The position numbers and the translations under genes were made by a program. Shown here one piece after another: positions 57,301 to 64,000 of a stretch of DNA of 64,000 nucleotides. Position 1 is the stretch's first letter; the number at the start of each line of letters is the position of its first letter. This DNA is from Adiantum capillus-veneris (taxonomy: Eukaryota > Streptophyta > Polypodiopsida > Polypodiales > Pteridaceae): the NCBI GenBank assembly GCA_014529385.2, contig CM043961.1, positions 11,204,478-11,268,477 of the forward strand. Direction: 5' to 3'. The notes under the pieces were generated by a model. That model searched no databases. It saw nothing but the letters and a program-made list of their open reading frames with translations, and had not been told where the DNA came from.

Positions 57301-57493
57301 ACCTTCTGATCGCTTGAATGGCCAAGGAGCCCCCATGAAGGTGTGGCAAACCAGAGATAGTCTTCAAGAAGCTGAGAAAATGTTTTGCAGTTGCCAACAG
57401 ATCAATGCTGATGCTAACTTCTTGCACCATTGAAAGCTCTACAATCCCTTTGTCGCTCCTAGGTAGCTCCTCTTTATCAAGTGATATAGCCAT
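41802..57493 (-). CDS. GRDP: GRDP-like (DUF1399) glycine-rich-domain-containing protein gene, exons 1-8
   Basis: Spliced plant gene on the minus strand. Exons: 57493-57303, 45405-45294, 45167-44898, 44792-44646, 44565-44254, 43900-43341, 42179-42055, 41965-41802. All introns are GT-AG, phases match at every join, and the sum is 1881 bp (627 codons) with no stop. The protein has the two DUF1399-type repeats (VQWVWLCHRLRP in exon 2, IQLMWKCHQ in exon 4). A C2-like middle and the conserved VTDNTGAMISKKVLRLNK / VLDHAGRECFIIRMR block of plant GRDP proteins are in exon 6. Arabidopsis relatives are linked to stress and growth responses; the biochemical role is not settled. The glycine-rich 3' end is not found, so the gene runs beyond TE insertions or is cut. 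Confidence 0.88.
42055..42179 (-). CDS. GRDP: GRDP exon 7
   Basis: Acceptor ATCAG. Translation is (R)FATGVWRRKIEGPVGVDWNE, then RIIHIHGGGWNYISGSTGIA. It joins exon 6 and exon 8 in phase (1 + 41 codons + 1). It resembles the WRRG…VxWEDRxIxIxxGxW segment of the family. Confidence 0.85.
43341..43900 (-). CDS. GRDP: GRDP exon 6
   Basis: The largest exon: a C2-like region (VTVSWNELEKEPLLESAKS), then ITPPVQAPYLLKALLDRVTD and NTGAMISKKVLRLNKNEPQE, then GRWITRTVLDHAGRECFIIR. This last block is the most conserved part of plant GRDP proteins. It ends in phase 2 with donor GTATGA. Confidence 0.92.
44254..44565 (-). CDS. GRDP: GRDP exon 5
   Basis: TAPAGYVHDTQLFLGNRSDD, then a Gln-rich stretch and TRTWELLFGRPYERAGAVWS, matching the family segment where a Trp-rich TxxxWEExFGxxYxxAGA motif follows the second repeat. 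104 codons, phase 0. Confidence 0.88.
44646..44792 (-). CDS. GRDP: GRDP exon 4
   Basis: VSQQYLQQDKFLTVAKERYI, then CFLHMLRR and CIPTCDIQLMWKCHQ: the second DUF1399 repeat, with its WxCHQ box at the donor site (GTGATT). 49 codons, phase 0. Confidence 0.88.
44898..45167 (-). CDS. GRDP: GRDP exon 3
   Basis: Acceptor CTGCAG. It encodes KSYLCYCKTHYGELIGGP, then SRELWNESYSSEPFEMEPLP (the LW.R.YP.EP-like segment of the family), a Ser-rich linker, and SVSSQIAFYKQ. Phase 0 at both ends. The acceptor choice is the one that avoids an upstream TGA. Confidence 0.82.
45294..45405 (-). CDS. GRDP: GRDP exon 2
   Basis: Acceptor CAG at 45408-45406. One base completes the Arg codon, then YLNCWMPLVAKSGLHSETTL and PPLDVQWVWLCHRLRP follow. 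The W-x-W-x-C-H box is the hallmark of the first DUF1399 repeat. Phase 0 end, with donor GTCAGT. The exon is missed by simple frame finding because it is short and lies 11.9 kb from exon 1. Confidence 0.88.
45505..45701 (-). mobile_element. PBS and leader remnant of LTR element in GRDP intron 1
   Basis: The minus strand reads TGGTATCAGAGC (45700-45689), the classical initiator tRNA-Met primer site, one base after the LTR end. About 185 bp of leader follow, then an abrupt switch to intron sequence at 45504. The rest of the element is missing here. Confidence 0.8.
45702..46270 (-). mobile_element. 5' LTR of gypsy element in GRDP intron 1
   Basis: The minus strand begins (TC)TCACAAACGTGTGACG, where the second base of the TG terminus is mutated, and ends AAGTTTGTTACA. 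It is very similar to the 3' LTR at 24907-25534. It has a PBS but no following gene region. The flank at 46271-46275 is TCTGC on the coding strand. Confidence 0.85.
46341..46402. repeat. (GA)n tail of LINE copy B
   Basis: About 60 bp of GA directly after the 3' end (AAATGAAATGAAATGAAATG on plus) of LINE copy B. Confidence 0.95.
46715..47530 (-). pseudogene. LINE B ORF2 C-terminal region
   Basis: A 271-codon open frame with the Cys/His motif RICKLCGMEPETELHYICHC followed by VYYEICGRFHCLFKEGFGPL, as in copies A and C. It probably binds nucleic acid. Confidence 0.8.
47557..48688 (-). pseudogene. LINE B reverse transcriptase
   Basis: LSTIVPIFKSGDPMIPGNYR, GQAGFRRGYSTLDHILTLRA, CCFVDFRKAFDTVP and GVKQGCPLSPTLFGMYIDE are in one frame. 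A stop or frameshift near 48125 separates them from the YADD region (LLYADDIVLIAESPDGM-like, 48060-48110), and a second shift occurs near 47960. Confidence 0.85.
49416..49925 (-). pseudogene. LINE B endonuclease
   Basis: YIAICYFPPSTSVY, LLGDFNARTANSQ and GGFTCFPHRHGASTVDYVMT give the central and late APE motifs. The final SDH-type motif near 49430 (GQWIMLS…) is damaged by a frameshift (ADHALLTLSI in another frame). Confidence 0.8.
50095..50643 (-). pseudogene. LINE B ORF1 end fused in frame to endonuclease start
   Basis: A single open frame carries RTLHVRVTGVKDKENVD, then RVLILRFPNIEIRKEFLKKR, then IFVGDDLTLAQ and ARE-KGKIAFYRGGKVVV. It runs on without a stop into LRIAAWNCNGSYRLD, the endonuclease start. 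At the place where copy A has TAG this copy has TGG. An ATG lies just before the endonuclease here, unlike in copy A. Confidence 0.85.
51241..51306. repeat. (GA)n tail of LINE copy C, at 5' end of copy B
   Basis: 66 bp of GA. Reading the minus strand: copy C 3' end, (TC)n, then copy B 5' end. Confidence 0.95.
51307..54310 (-). mobile_element. Family-2 LINE copy C, 5'-truncated
   Basis: Minus strand, from the end of the endonuclease (HTRYTFTSETNSVYID, about 54190-54230) through RT (GVKRGCPQSPTLFGMCVDEV, LLYADDIVLISDSPEGM, 52358-53047) and the C-terminus (51461-51976). The 3' hairpin is at 51345-51359. Frameshifts are frequent. The 5' end stops at about 54310 against a gypsy fragment. Confidence 0.88.
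53858..54063. repeat. 103 bp tandem duplication in LINE C
   Basis: Two units starting GAAGTACCTCCCT(T/C)TGAAGT and ending GTCATTGCCGAGGCTCA(A/G)T follow each other, with about seven differences. Confidence 0.9.
54311..55186 (+). mobile_element. gypsy chromodomain end and 3' region fragment
   Basis: Plus strand. ALDTKWIEEENLTNSLRREL then YLEAFGI is the end of a chromodomain. The following bases (AATCTGGTGCGGTGCGGACT, then CCACTCC…TGTCA) parallel 23160-23270 of the gypsy half-element. It lies in GRDP intron 1, opposite to the gene. Confidence 0.75.
55187..55914 (-). mobile_element. 3' LTR (728 bp), telobox-family
   Basis: The minus strand starts TGTCACAAACTGCTGACGTG and ends CCCTGTGACA. TTTAAATATGAG is the TATA-like box (55435-55446). 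The shared LTR block is at 55319-55354. It contains one AAACCCTAA motif (about 55838-55846). Immediately upstream on the minus strand lies a polypurine tract AAGAAGGGGGGA (55926-55915), so this is a 3' LTR. Confidence 0.85.
55915..57302. other. PPT-proximal retroelement remnant and intron 1 start
   Basis: The PPT is at 55915-55926. A duplicated ~65 bp unit (CCAGATTGGAGCTCTTGATA at about 56024 and CCAGATTGGAACTCTTGATA at about 56084) lies upstream of the PPT on the minus strand. The rest is AT-rich without coding signal and should include the start of GRDP intron 1. Confidence 0.5.
57303..57493 (-). CDS. GRDP: GRDP exon 1 (start codon)
   Basis: ATG at 57493. It encodes an acidic start, then SISIDLLATAKHFLSFLKTI and GGSLAIQAIRR, the N-terminal helix of DUF1399 proteins. 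It ends after AG of an Arg codon (phase 2) with donor GTATGT at 57302. Confidence 0.85.
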
Positions 57494-57616
57494 TGTTTGA
57501 ATAGCTTCTACTTCAACATAGCCAAAAATGAGAATGGTGCATGGAAAGGGTCTGGTTTGAGAACCTTAAGATTTTGACAGAGCTTGGGCATGTGGTACAA
57601 TATACCTTCGGCTTGA

Positions 57617-57659
<43 letters not shown>

Positions 57660-58121
57660 TTTTACTCCTGCTGCAGCCGATAGAAGAACAACAATTCAGC
57701 AATGTTCAGCTTGTGTTCTGCCCGGGAAGTAATGTAGCATTGAAATTCAGCCTTTTACAAATTTTTAGAAGCCCTGAGGACGCAGAACAATTAAAGCATC
57801 AAGGAGACCAGAGTCCTCTGTTTTACTTGTACGCTTGTAAAACAGGGGTCCCCTGTTTTATAATAAGGCCGTGTGTCTCGCAACAAGCAGGTGCAGCTGC
57901 TGACTTGCATGATAGGCACTCTCGTCATTACTGCGCCTCAGACTTTTCTGCTTGAGAAATTTCTTCATCTCCCCAACTACTCTGTATAGAAAAGGCGCAT
58001 GTTCCGGAGCGGAAGGCCCTCAAAAGGTCATCTCATCATGCACTCACATAAGACACCATCATCAACAGGACTTGCATCCCAGATTTTAAGGGAAAGGGAG
58101 ACTTAAATAAGCCATGCTCAT

Positions 58122-58160
<39 letters not shown>

Positions 58161-58243
58161 CAGTCCCCACCTGATGTACTGTGTGAACAATGGACGTGTT
58201 TGCAAGGTGGGTTGACAGAACAATCCGTGTTGTGCATGCAAAA

Positions 58244-58278
<35 letters not shown>

Positions 58279-58300
58279 ACGTGTAGCTTCATAAGACATG
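57494..58300 (-). promoter_or_regulatory. GRDP upstream region with three (CT)n/(GA)n tracts
   Basis: GA repeats on the gene strand lie at about 57619-57656, 58129-58158 and 58246-58277, the nearest about 125 bp before the ATG. Such GAGA tracts are common in plant core promoters and bind BBR/BPC factors. No clear TATA box was identified. The start of transcription cannot be placed. Confidence 0.45.
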
Positions 58301-58939
58301 TCGAGTTTCAACAGTGTTAGTTACGAACAAGGGTCGATGGGCATGGGGCCCTTTGCAGTAACCTCCTTTGAAGTTTGATCACTTTCTAGTCTCGCTCTCT
58401 CTGAATTGAGCTCTCATTATTTCACAAGAAGATAAAAGAGCTGGAATCCTTTGTTCACGATATTTGAAAGTTGTGTGGGTGCCACACAGGTTCCAACTTC
58501 CAATCATGTTGATGTCGCTTTGGTGGCATCTTGGTAGGGCCACTCCTACACAAAATAGGATGGAGGAGCCACTCAAAGTAGGGGGAAGGGGTCATTTACA
58601 TCAAGGGTGCCAAGTTCCATCACAAGGAGAGAGTCACCCTTGTGTCCCACTACTAAATACATCTCCTACCTTTTTTGAATTCGATGTGCTTGAAAGATAC
58701 CTTTCAACCAAGAGTAGAAGACCTAACCTTTTTGTACATATCTAAGTAGTGTTTGGTTACTTAACTTTAATCTAAGCTAAATTGTCGCAACTGCATCAAA
58801 TGTGAAGCATGCAGATGATAACCCATCGCATAAGGTTGGTCATGGGGGTGTGTTATTCACTATAATAAAACTATATTGCTTGATTCATGGTATATATCGA
58901 GTTGCAAGAGTCTTTTTGTTGTTGTCTATTTGCCAATGC
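58301..58939. other. No recognised gene
   Basis: A 93-codon plus frame (58464-58745) and its shadow show no motif. Otherwise AT-rich sequence. Confidence 0.3.
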
Positions 58940-60800
58940 ATTGTTGTCTTCACATATGTATATTTAGATGGTGATATATGTGCAAACATTGATAGAGGTC
59001 TTGCTCTAGCATACTAATATAATGAGAATACCTTTGTGAATGACTCGTATAGTAGAGCTTTTGCCAAAAGGTATCCATGTTGTATGGTCAAGTGCAAAAA
59101 GATATGAATGTGTTGCAATCAAACATCCTTGCGTACTTACCTTAAGTTGTCCTTGACATTTGAACACTCCCCTCTAATTGAGGGCAATCTTGCCTGCTTT
59201 CTAAGAATTGCTTAAAAGTCTTGGAAGCTTCTATGCATGAATGGGCATTTGCCATGCATGAAACATCAAAACCTACATTAGTCAAATGCCACCAAGATTG
59301 CATATAAAATATTTGCAATGCATGCCATAGTTCCAGATACATGAGGGGGTGTCAAGAGTGTTGTATTGTTGTATACTCCCAAACGCAGTGTTGTCTTTAA
59401 ACATGTGTATTCATGAGTAATGTTGATGGGGACAACCCCACAAACATTGCTAGAGGTCTTGCTTTGAGCATGGAAGAGTGATAACATCATTCGTCATTTG
59501 TGACAACTAGCACGCTCCTACTTGATCAAGAGATCTTTGCAAAGATTATCGTAGATGTTGTGTCATGTGGGAAATGGACATGAAAATGTGCCACAATCAA
59601 ATGCACATGCTTGTGCAATTACCTTATATTGACCTCGTCATCTTCATTCCCCTCATATTCATGCTTTTCAAGTATTTCTTAAAGTCATGGAAGCTTCTCT
59701 ACTTGAAAGAGCTTGATGTACATGTTTGCTATTTTCTTCTTCATGTTTAAAAGCAAACTCGGTAGATCTCAAAGACAAGATCTGCCTAATTGACAACAGT
59801 GAGAATTGATAACATTTCTTGTACATGACCCCTATCAAAACTAACAGTAGGCAAATGCAATCACGATTGCAACCCTCATTATTGGTAGCAACGCTCGTAT
59901 TTTTTGTAGTGTGCAAAGAATCGTTTCACAATATGTCGCCTAAATCAAGGTCTATGTTGATGTGTGAAAGGTGTTGTTTGGTTATCTCAATTTCATTGTT
60001 ATCTCCAAGTATCCTTATTAGTAATTGCTGCTTAGATATTGATATCTCGGCAAACATTGATAAAGATATTTCTCTAAGGACATAAGACTAGCAGATTGAG
60101 GCTCCATTTCTAATGGTGCATGTTGTCATTATTTCAAACGAGACTTGATCAAAGATCCGTGCATACTTAGCTTAATGCTCCCCTCCCTTAGGCTTAGGAT
60201 GAACTTTCTTGCTTCCTATGAATTACTTTTAAGTTTTCGAAGCTTCACATACACATTAGGTAGATCCCAAAAATGAGACCTTTTCTTTGATGAAATGACC
60301 TTCTTGTAAAAACTTAGATTAGTCAAAGGTCATGAAGATACAACCTTGATTTTTGATAACGACTTGCCACACTTTGTCACTATACTTCTGATGCTTGTTC
60401 CCATTCAACTTATATGCTGAGGTGTCAAGGATGTTGTTTTCTCATTGTTTTCTTTATTATTCAATTGAATTTTTATATCTTTGAACATGCAAACTTACAA
60501 GTAGCCCTTGGATGGTGATAACCCCACAAAGCCTATAGAGGACTTATTGTAAACATAGAAGATTAATGAAGTGAGATTGTGTTGTGAATGCTAATATGGT
60601 CCATCTTTTTTCTGAAAGATATTTGTGATACTCATTTTAACTCATACATAAATATGGAACAACAAAAAATCCTTGCATTTTTAGCTCATAGTAACCTCAC
60701 GGTAGCCTTGACGTATTCAAACTCCTTCTCTACTTAAAAAAGCTTGATGCACATACATGTTTGTTGTTTTTGTATTCATGTAAATAGGCATACTAGGTTG
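58940..60800. repeat. Degenerate ~500 bp repeat array, about four units
   Basis: Recurring landmarks in the same order: a TGTTGTCTT…CAT box, GATGGTGATA…GCAAACATTGATAGAGG, CTTACCTTA…TTGACAT, and TCTTGGAAGCTTC. They start near 58955, 59395, 59965 and 60430, so the spacing is about 440-570 bp. Units are strongly diverged. Confidence 0.6.
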
Positions 60801-62980
60801 ATCTTATGAACAAGACGTTATGTTTGAGAAAAAGAAAATTGATTAGGTTTCTCTTTCATAAGCTATCAAAATGTACAGTAGTATAGTGCCATACTTTTTA
60901 TTGGTAATACCCTTGAATTTGGTCCGATGTGCAGTTAATATGTTTGCAAGGCAGGATTTTACTGTAGAGGACAATGAATGTCATCTTTCTTCTCAAAATG
61001 TTGGGCTTCTAGATCAAAAGATGAAAGACTTTTCCTCAAACTCTAGTTGACCAATGTCTCTTGGTCCTTGAGTATTGTCTCAAGTAGTTTTAATATTTGC
61101 TCTACTCTTATGTCCCTCTACTCCTAAGGCTTTGCCATAGGAATGCTAATGTTTCCTCATGCCTTAGCTAGTGCCTAATATTTGTCTCATCTCTTTGATG
61201 CAATCAAAGAAAATCTTAAATTGTTTTGTAATAATGTGCAAATAATATCCTAAATAGATGGCACTAGCTTGTGACGTTACAAGCTTTAAAGTAGCTTCTA
61301 TAATCAAGGAGGCTCACTCACAAATGATGCAATTTTTTTGTAGACTCAACAAGTCAACTACACAACTTCTTCCACCAATTTTCTCTTTACAAATCTTGAA
61401 ATTGAAAGCATGTATTTATTGTAACCATTGCCCATATATGTAATTGTGCATTTAGACTCTCAAATTGTGTCCTATGTAGTTTCTACATGGTACACTTATC
61501 ATCAATTAGATCATGGCTCCTTAAATGACATAATATTATGAAATCCATTCCTTCCATCCAACATGTTGGCTAGTATTGTTTTAGTTTTTGATTACTACTA
61601 ATGAGCATCTCCTCCAACCAACTTGGGATTGGTTTGTTGAAAATTTCCTCAAGATTATCCATACCTTGCCAATGAGAGTGAGTCTTTCTTATCATTGAAA
61701 TGTTGCGGGGAAATTTTCATAGTAGAAATGGTGTTCTTGATCTCACAAAATATTATTTTCCATGTGTTGCCATCATAGATGGAGGGATGGAGCTTCTATC
61801 AAGCATGCATAGTCTCTCTTTGACTTGGCAAGGTGGGGTCATGAGCTCACAACTCTTGTGGTAGAAGGTCGATGTTCAAGAATAAAGCAAACAATAAATA
61901 ATATAGCTATGAGGGCTACTTTAGAAAATGCAAACCCACATGCAAAAGTGCTTTTCAAAGAGCCAAAGGGTATACTCACTACATTAGCCTATGTCCTCTG
62001 CAAGAAAGTTTTGACGTTACTAATCTCCTATTAGAATAGAATTCAGACCTTGAATCACTAATATGAAATATTTTAGATAGATTGTAAATAGTGCTGGTAG
62101 ACGTAGGACCTTATTTGATAGATCTAGGCCCGTATTTGTTATATCTTGTGACTTAAGTTCTTGGCCTTATGGTTCCTTCCCAAATCCTTTCACCAAAATT
62201 TAGACTCAAAACACTATCAATTCAAAAATCAATGATTTGTAATGAGTAATCACAAACATGAAATGCACAATGGAAACACCAAATACAGAAATTGCATGAG
62301 ACTCCATACTTTGGTACGAACCATCCCTCCCAACCAATTTGGTTGAGTATTTGACATTTGCCTCTTTATTCGACCAATTGAGTATGGTTTACAAAAAGAG
62401 AAAGATTATATAAGAAAAGAACAAGTTACAAAGAGAGCGCATATGATATTTGATAGAAAAAATATCATAAAAGGGGCAAGAAGTATGTTTTTCATAGCTT
62501 AGCTTTGATAGAGTTTTTAACTGCTCGGTTTACTTCAAAAGGGGCCGACCAAAATGCTCCTAGAGTGCTCGTCTTCCTTGCGAAGTGTCAAGAATTTTAT
62601 TGTTATTGAAAATTTTCATACAAGCAATGAGGTGATTTCAAGGGTCTCTCTACTTTTATAAACTTAAATGGTGAACAAAATTAGAATATGGCTTGCTTTT
62701 CTACTTAAACTCCTAAAATAGTAGATAAAGTTGACTTTTATCTACACTGCTTCTCTTTTTTTTAAAATCAAAAAAATTACACGTTAAAACTATCTAAAAC
62801 AATACCAATGATATGATAAGAGTCCTCTCCAATAGGCAAGAAACTATCCTCTTTGCAAACAGAAGAAAGAAATTAACAATCCCCACAATATGGAGGTGGG
62901 CCTGACATATACAACAGCTATTACTGTGAAAGTAGACCTTGATATTAAATTACCAGAGAGCTCATATGGTTTTTATGTTG
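60801..62980. other. No recognised gene, AT-rich
   Basis: Only short frames (61258-61443 and 61825-62034 plus) with no recognisable motif. Confidence 0.35.
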
Positions 62981-63150
62981 GATGCTTGATCTTTGCCTTC
63001 TCTTGAATTGACGTCCTTTTTAGGGTGCTCTACTTTGTGAGAGGATTTTTTCAAGGAGAAATTAGCTTGGTTGCTTGATCTTTGCCTTTTCTTAAATTGG
63101 TGTCCTTTTTAGGGTGCTCTACTTTATGAAAGGCTTTTTTCAAGGAGAAA
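62981..63150. repeat. ~85 bp tandem duplication
   Basis: Two units share TGCTTGATCTTTGCCTT, GTCCTTTTTAGGGTGCTCTA and TTTTTTCAAGGAGAAAT. Confidence 0.85.
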
Positions 63151-63252
63151 TCAGTTTCACATAGCTTGATCTCTTGGTTAAGGAACCTTCTTCTTTGAGG
63201 CTCCTTTGTTTACCCCTACTTGAAGAAAGGAAAAAATAACAAAATGATGATG

Positions 63253-63358
<106 letters not shown>

Positions 63359-63452
63359 AAGTGACAAATGTTTGAGAAATGAGAGCAAATGATACTGATA
63401 GTGGAAGCTTTACAATTGACAATCAAATAGACATAGTACAAGAGCACCACAT

Positions 63453-63476
63453 AAGAGAGAGAGAGAGAGAGAGAGA
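63453..63476. repeat. Short (GA)n tract
   Basis: About 24 bp of GA. Confidence 0.9.
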
Positions 63477-64000
63477 TTAATTTCTAACAATAGACATAAC
63501 ATAGCACATGAGACCGAAATACAAGAACCTCTGCTTACAATGTCAATATCAATAATGTATTCATTAGAAAGCCAATAAATACATTCCAAAATTACAGGCC
63601 ACTAATAATGAAATGGTCCTATATAATAAAATAGGCCAATGTAGAGCAAGTTCCCTTTCTACCAACAAGTGAAGGAGAGAGTACCCTTACCTGCATCCAC
63701 AGTAAAAAAGCAATCAAGAGATTAGCTTTCAAACAACCTTGCAGGTAACTGGGGTGACTCTAGTTGGCATCCATGTCACCTACGTCCTAGGAAAAAAGAA
63801 ACTTAACTGGTTTTAAAGAATAAAGAAATGAACAAAGTAACCATGAATCCAGCATCCTTCAAAGTGTTATAGACAAGTCATTATCATAATTTAGATGTTC
63901 CAAAATATGGCTGTAGCACTTAGCACTGACTGTAGCAACAAGTGCCTCAGAAAAAAGAGAAATTGATTAAGTATTGTGAATAGCAGTAGTGCAAAGCAAT
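63477..64000. other. No recognised gene
   Basis: AT-rich sequence without coding signal or recognised repeat. Confidence 0.35.

Noticed and set aside
63453-63530. LINE 3' end next to the (GA)n tract at 63.45 kb
   Set aside because: There is a short ATGAGACCGAAA-like phrase, but the hairpin and the CATTTCATTTC region are absent.

Overview
This window is nuclear DNA from a land plant with a large, retrotransposon-filled genome. I infer a fern or a similarly TE-rich vascular plant, with modest confidence. The evidence is one spliced plant gene, two lineages of LINEs, Ty3/gypsy chromoviruses, Ty1/copia remnants, and very many (CT/GA)n and (CA/GT)n microsatellites. No bacterial-style operon, rRNA, tRNA or CRISPR array is visible. 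No complete non-transposon gene other than the one below was recognised.

Layout. 1-7.2 kb: two head-to-tail minus-strand LINEs of the plant L1 type (DUF4283-like ORF1, CCHC knuckle, endonuclease, RT), joined through a (CT)n(CA)n tract. 8.2-10.1 kb: an LTR full of telobox motifs, a GC-rich minisatellite and an inverted LTR fragment. 10-14.5 kb: mostly unrecognised, with a copia integrase remnant. 14.5-15.6 kb: two 3' ends of a second LINE family, again joined by a microsatellite. 16-19.3 kb: a decayed gypsy element (plus). 19.3-22.2 kb: a copia gag-integrase remnant (minus) whose 5' LTR is broken at 22.17 kb. Into that LTR is set a 3.9 kb block (integrase/chromodomain end of a gypsy element, its 3' LTR, and what looks like host intron). 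26.6-27.8 kb: a gypsy integrase fragment. 28.6-36.3 kb: a gypsy chromovirus complete in layout but with a damaged reading frame, with two LTRs, PBS and PPT. 36.4-41.7 kb: a near full-length LINE of the second family.

41.8-57.5 kb (minus) holds the only host gene: a GRDP/DUF1399 glycine-rich-domain-containing protein. Eight exons join in consistent phase into a 627-codon open N-terminal portion; the 3' exons are not found. Its 11.9 kb intron 1 carries two more LINEs of the second family, an LTR with PBS, a gypsy 3' fragment and another LTR. The 58-64 kb stretch upstream is AT-rich, with three (CT)n tracts close to the start codon, a degenerate array of about 500 bp repeats and further microsatellites.

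The most notable signals are these. (a) The LTR in GRDP intron 1 and the 3' LTR about 20 kb away share the same 5 bp flank (TCTGC), and the flank of the distant one matches the end of that intron. One retroelement insertion therefore seems to have been torn apart, with half moved in inverted orientation. (b) LINE 5' ends repeatedly abut dinucleotide tracts, including the 3' tails of other LINEs. (c) The second LINE family has a conserved 3' hairpin before a (TC)n tail. (d) ORF1 and ORF2 of that family share one frame, separated by a single UAG in one copy and fused in another.
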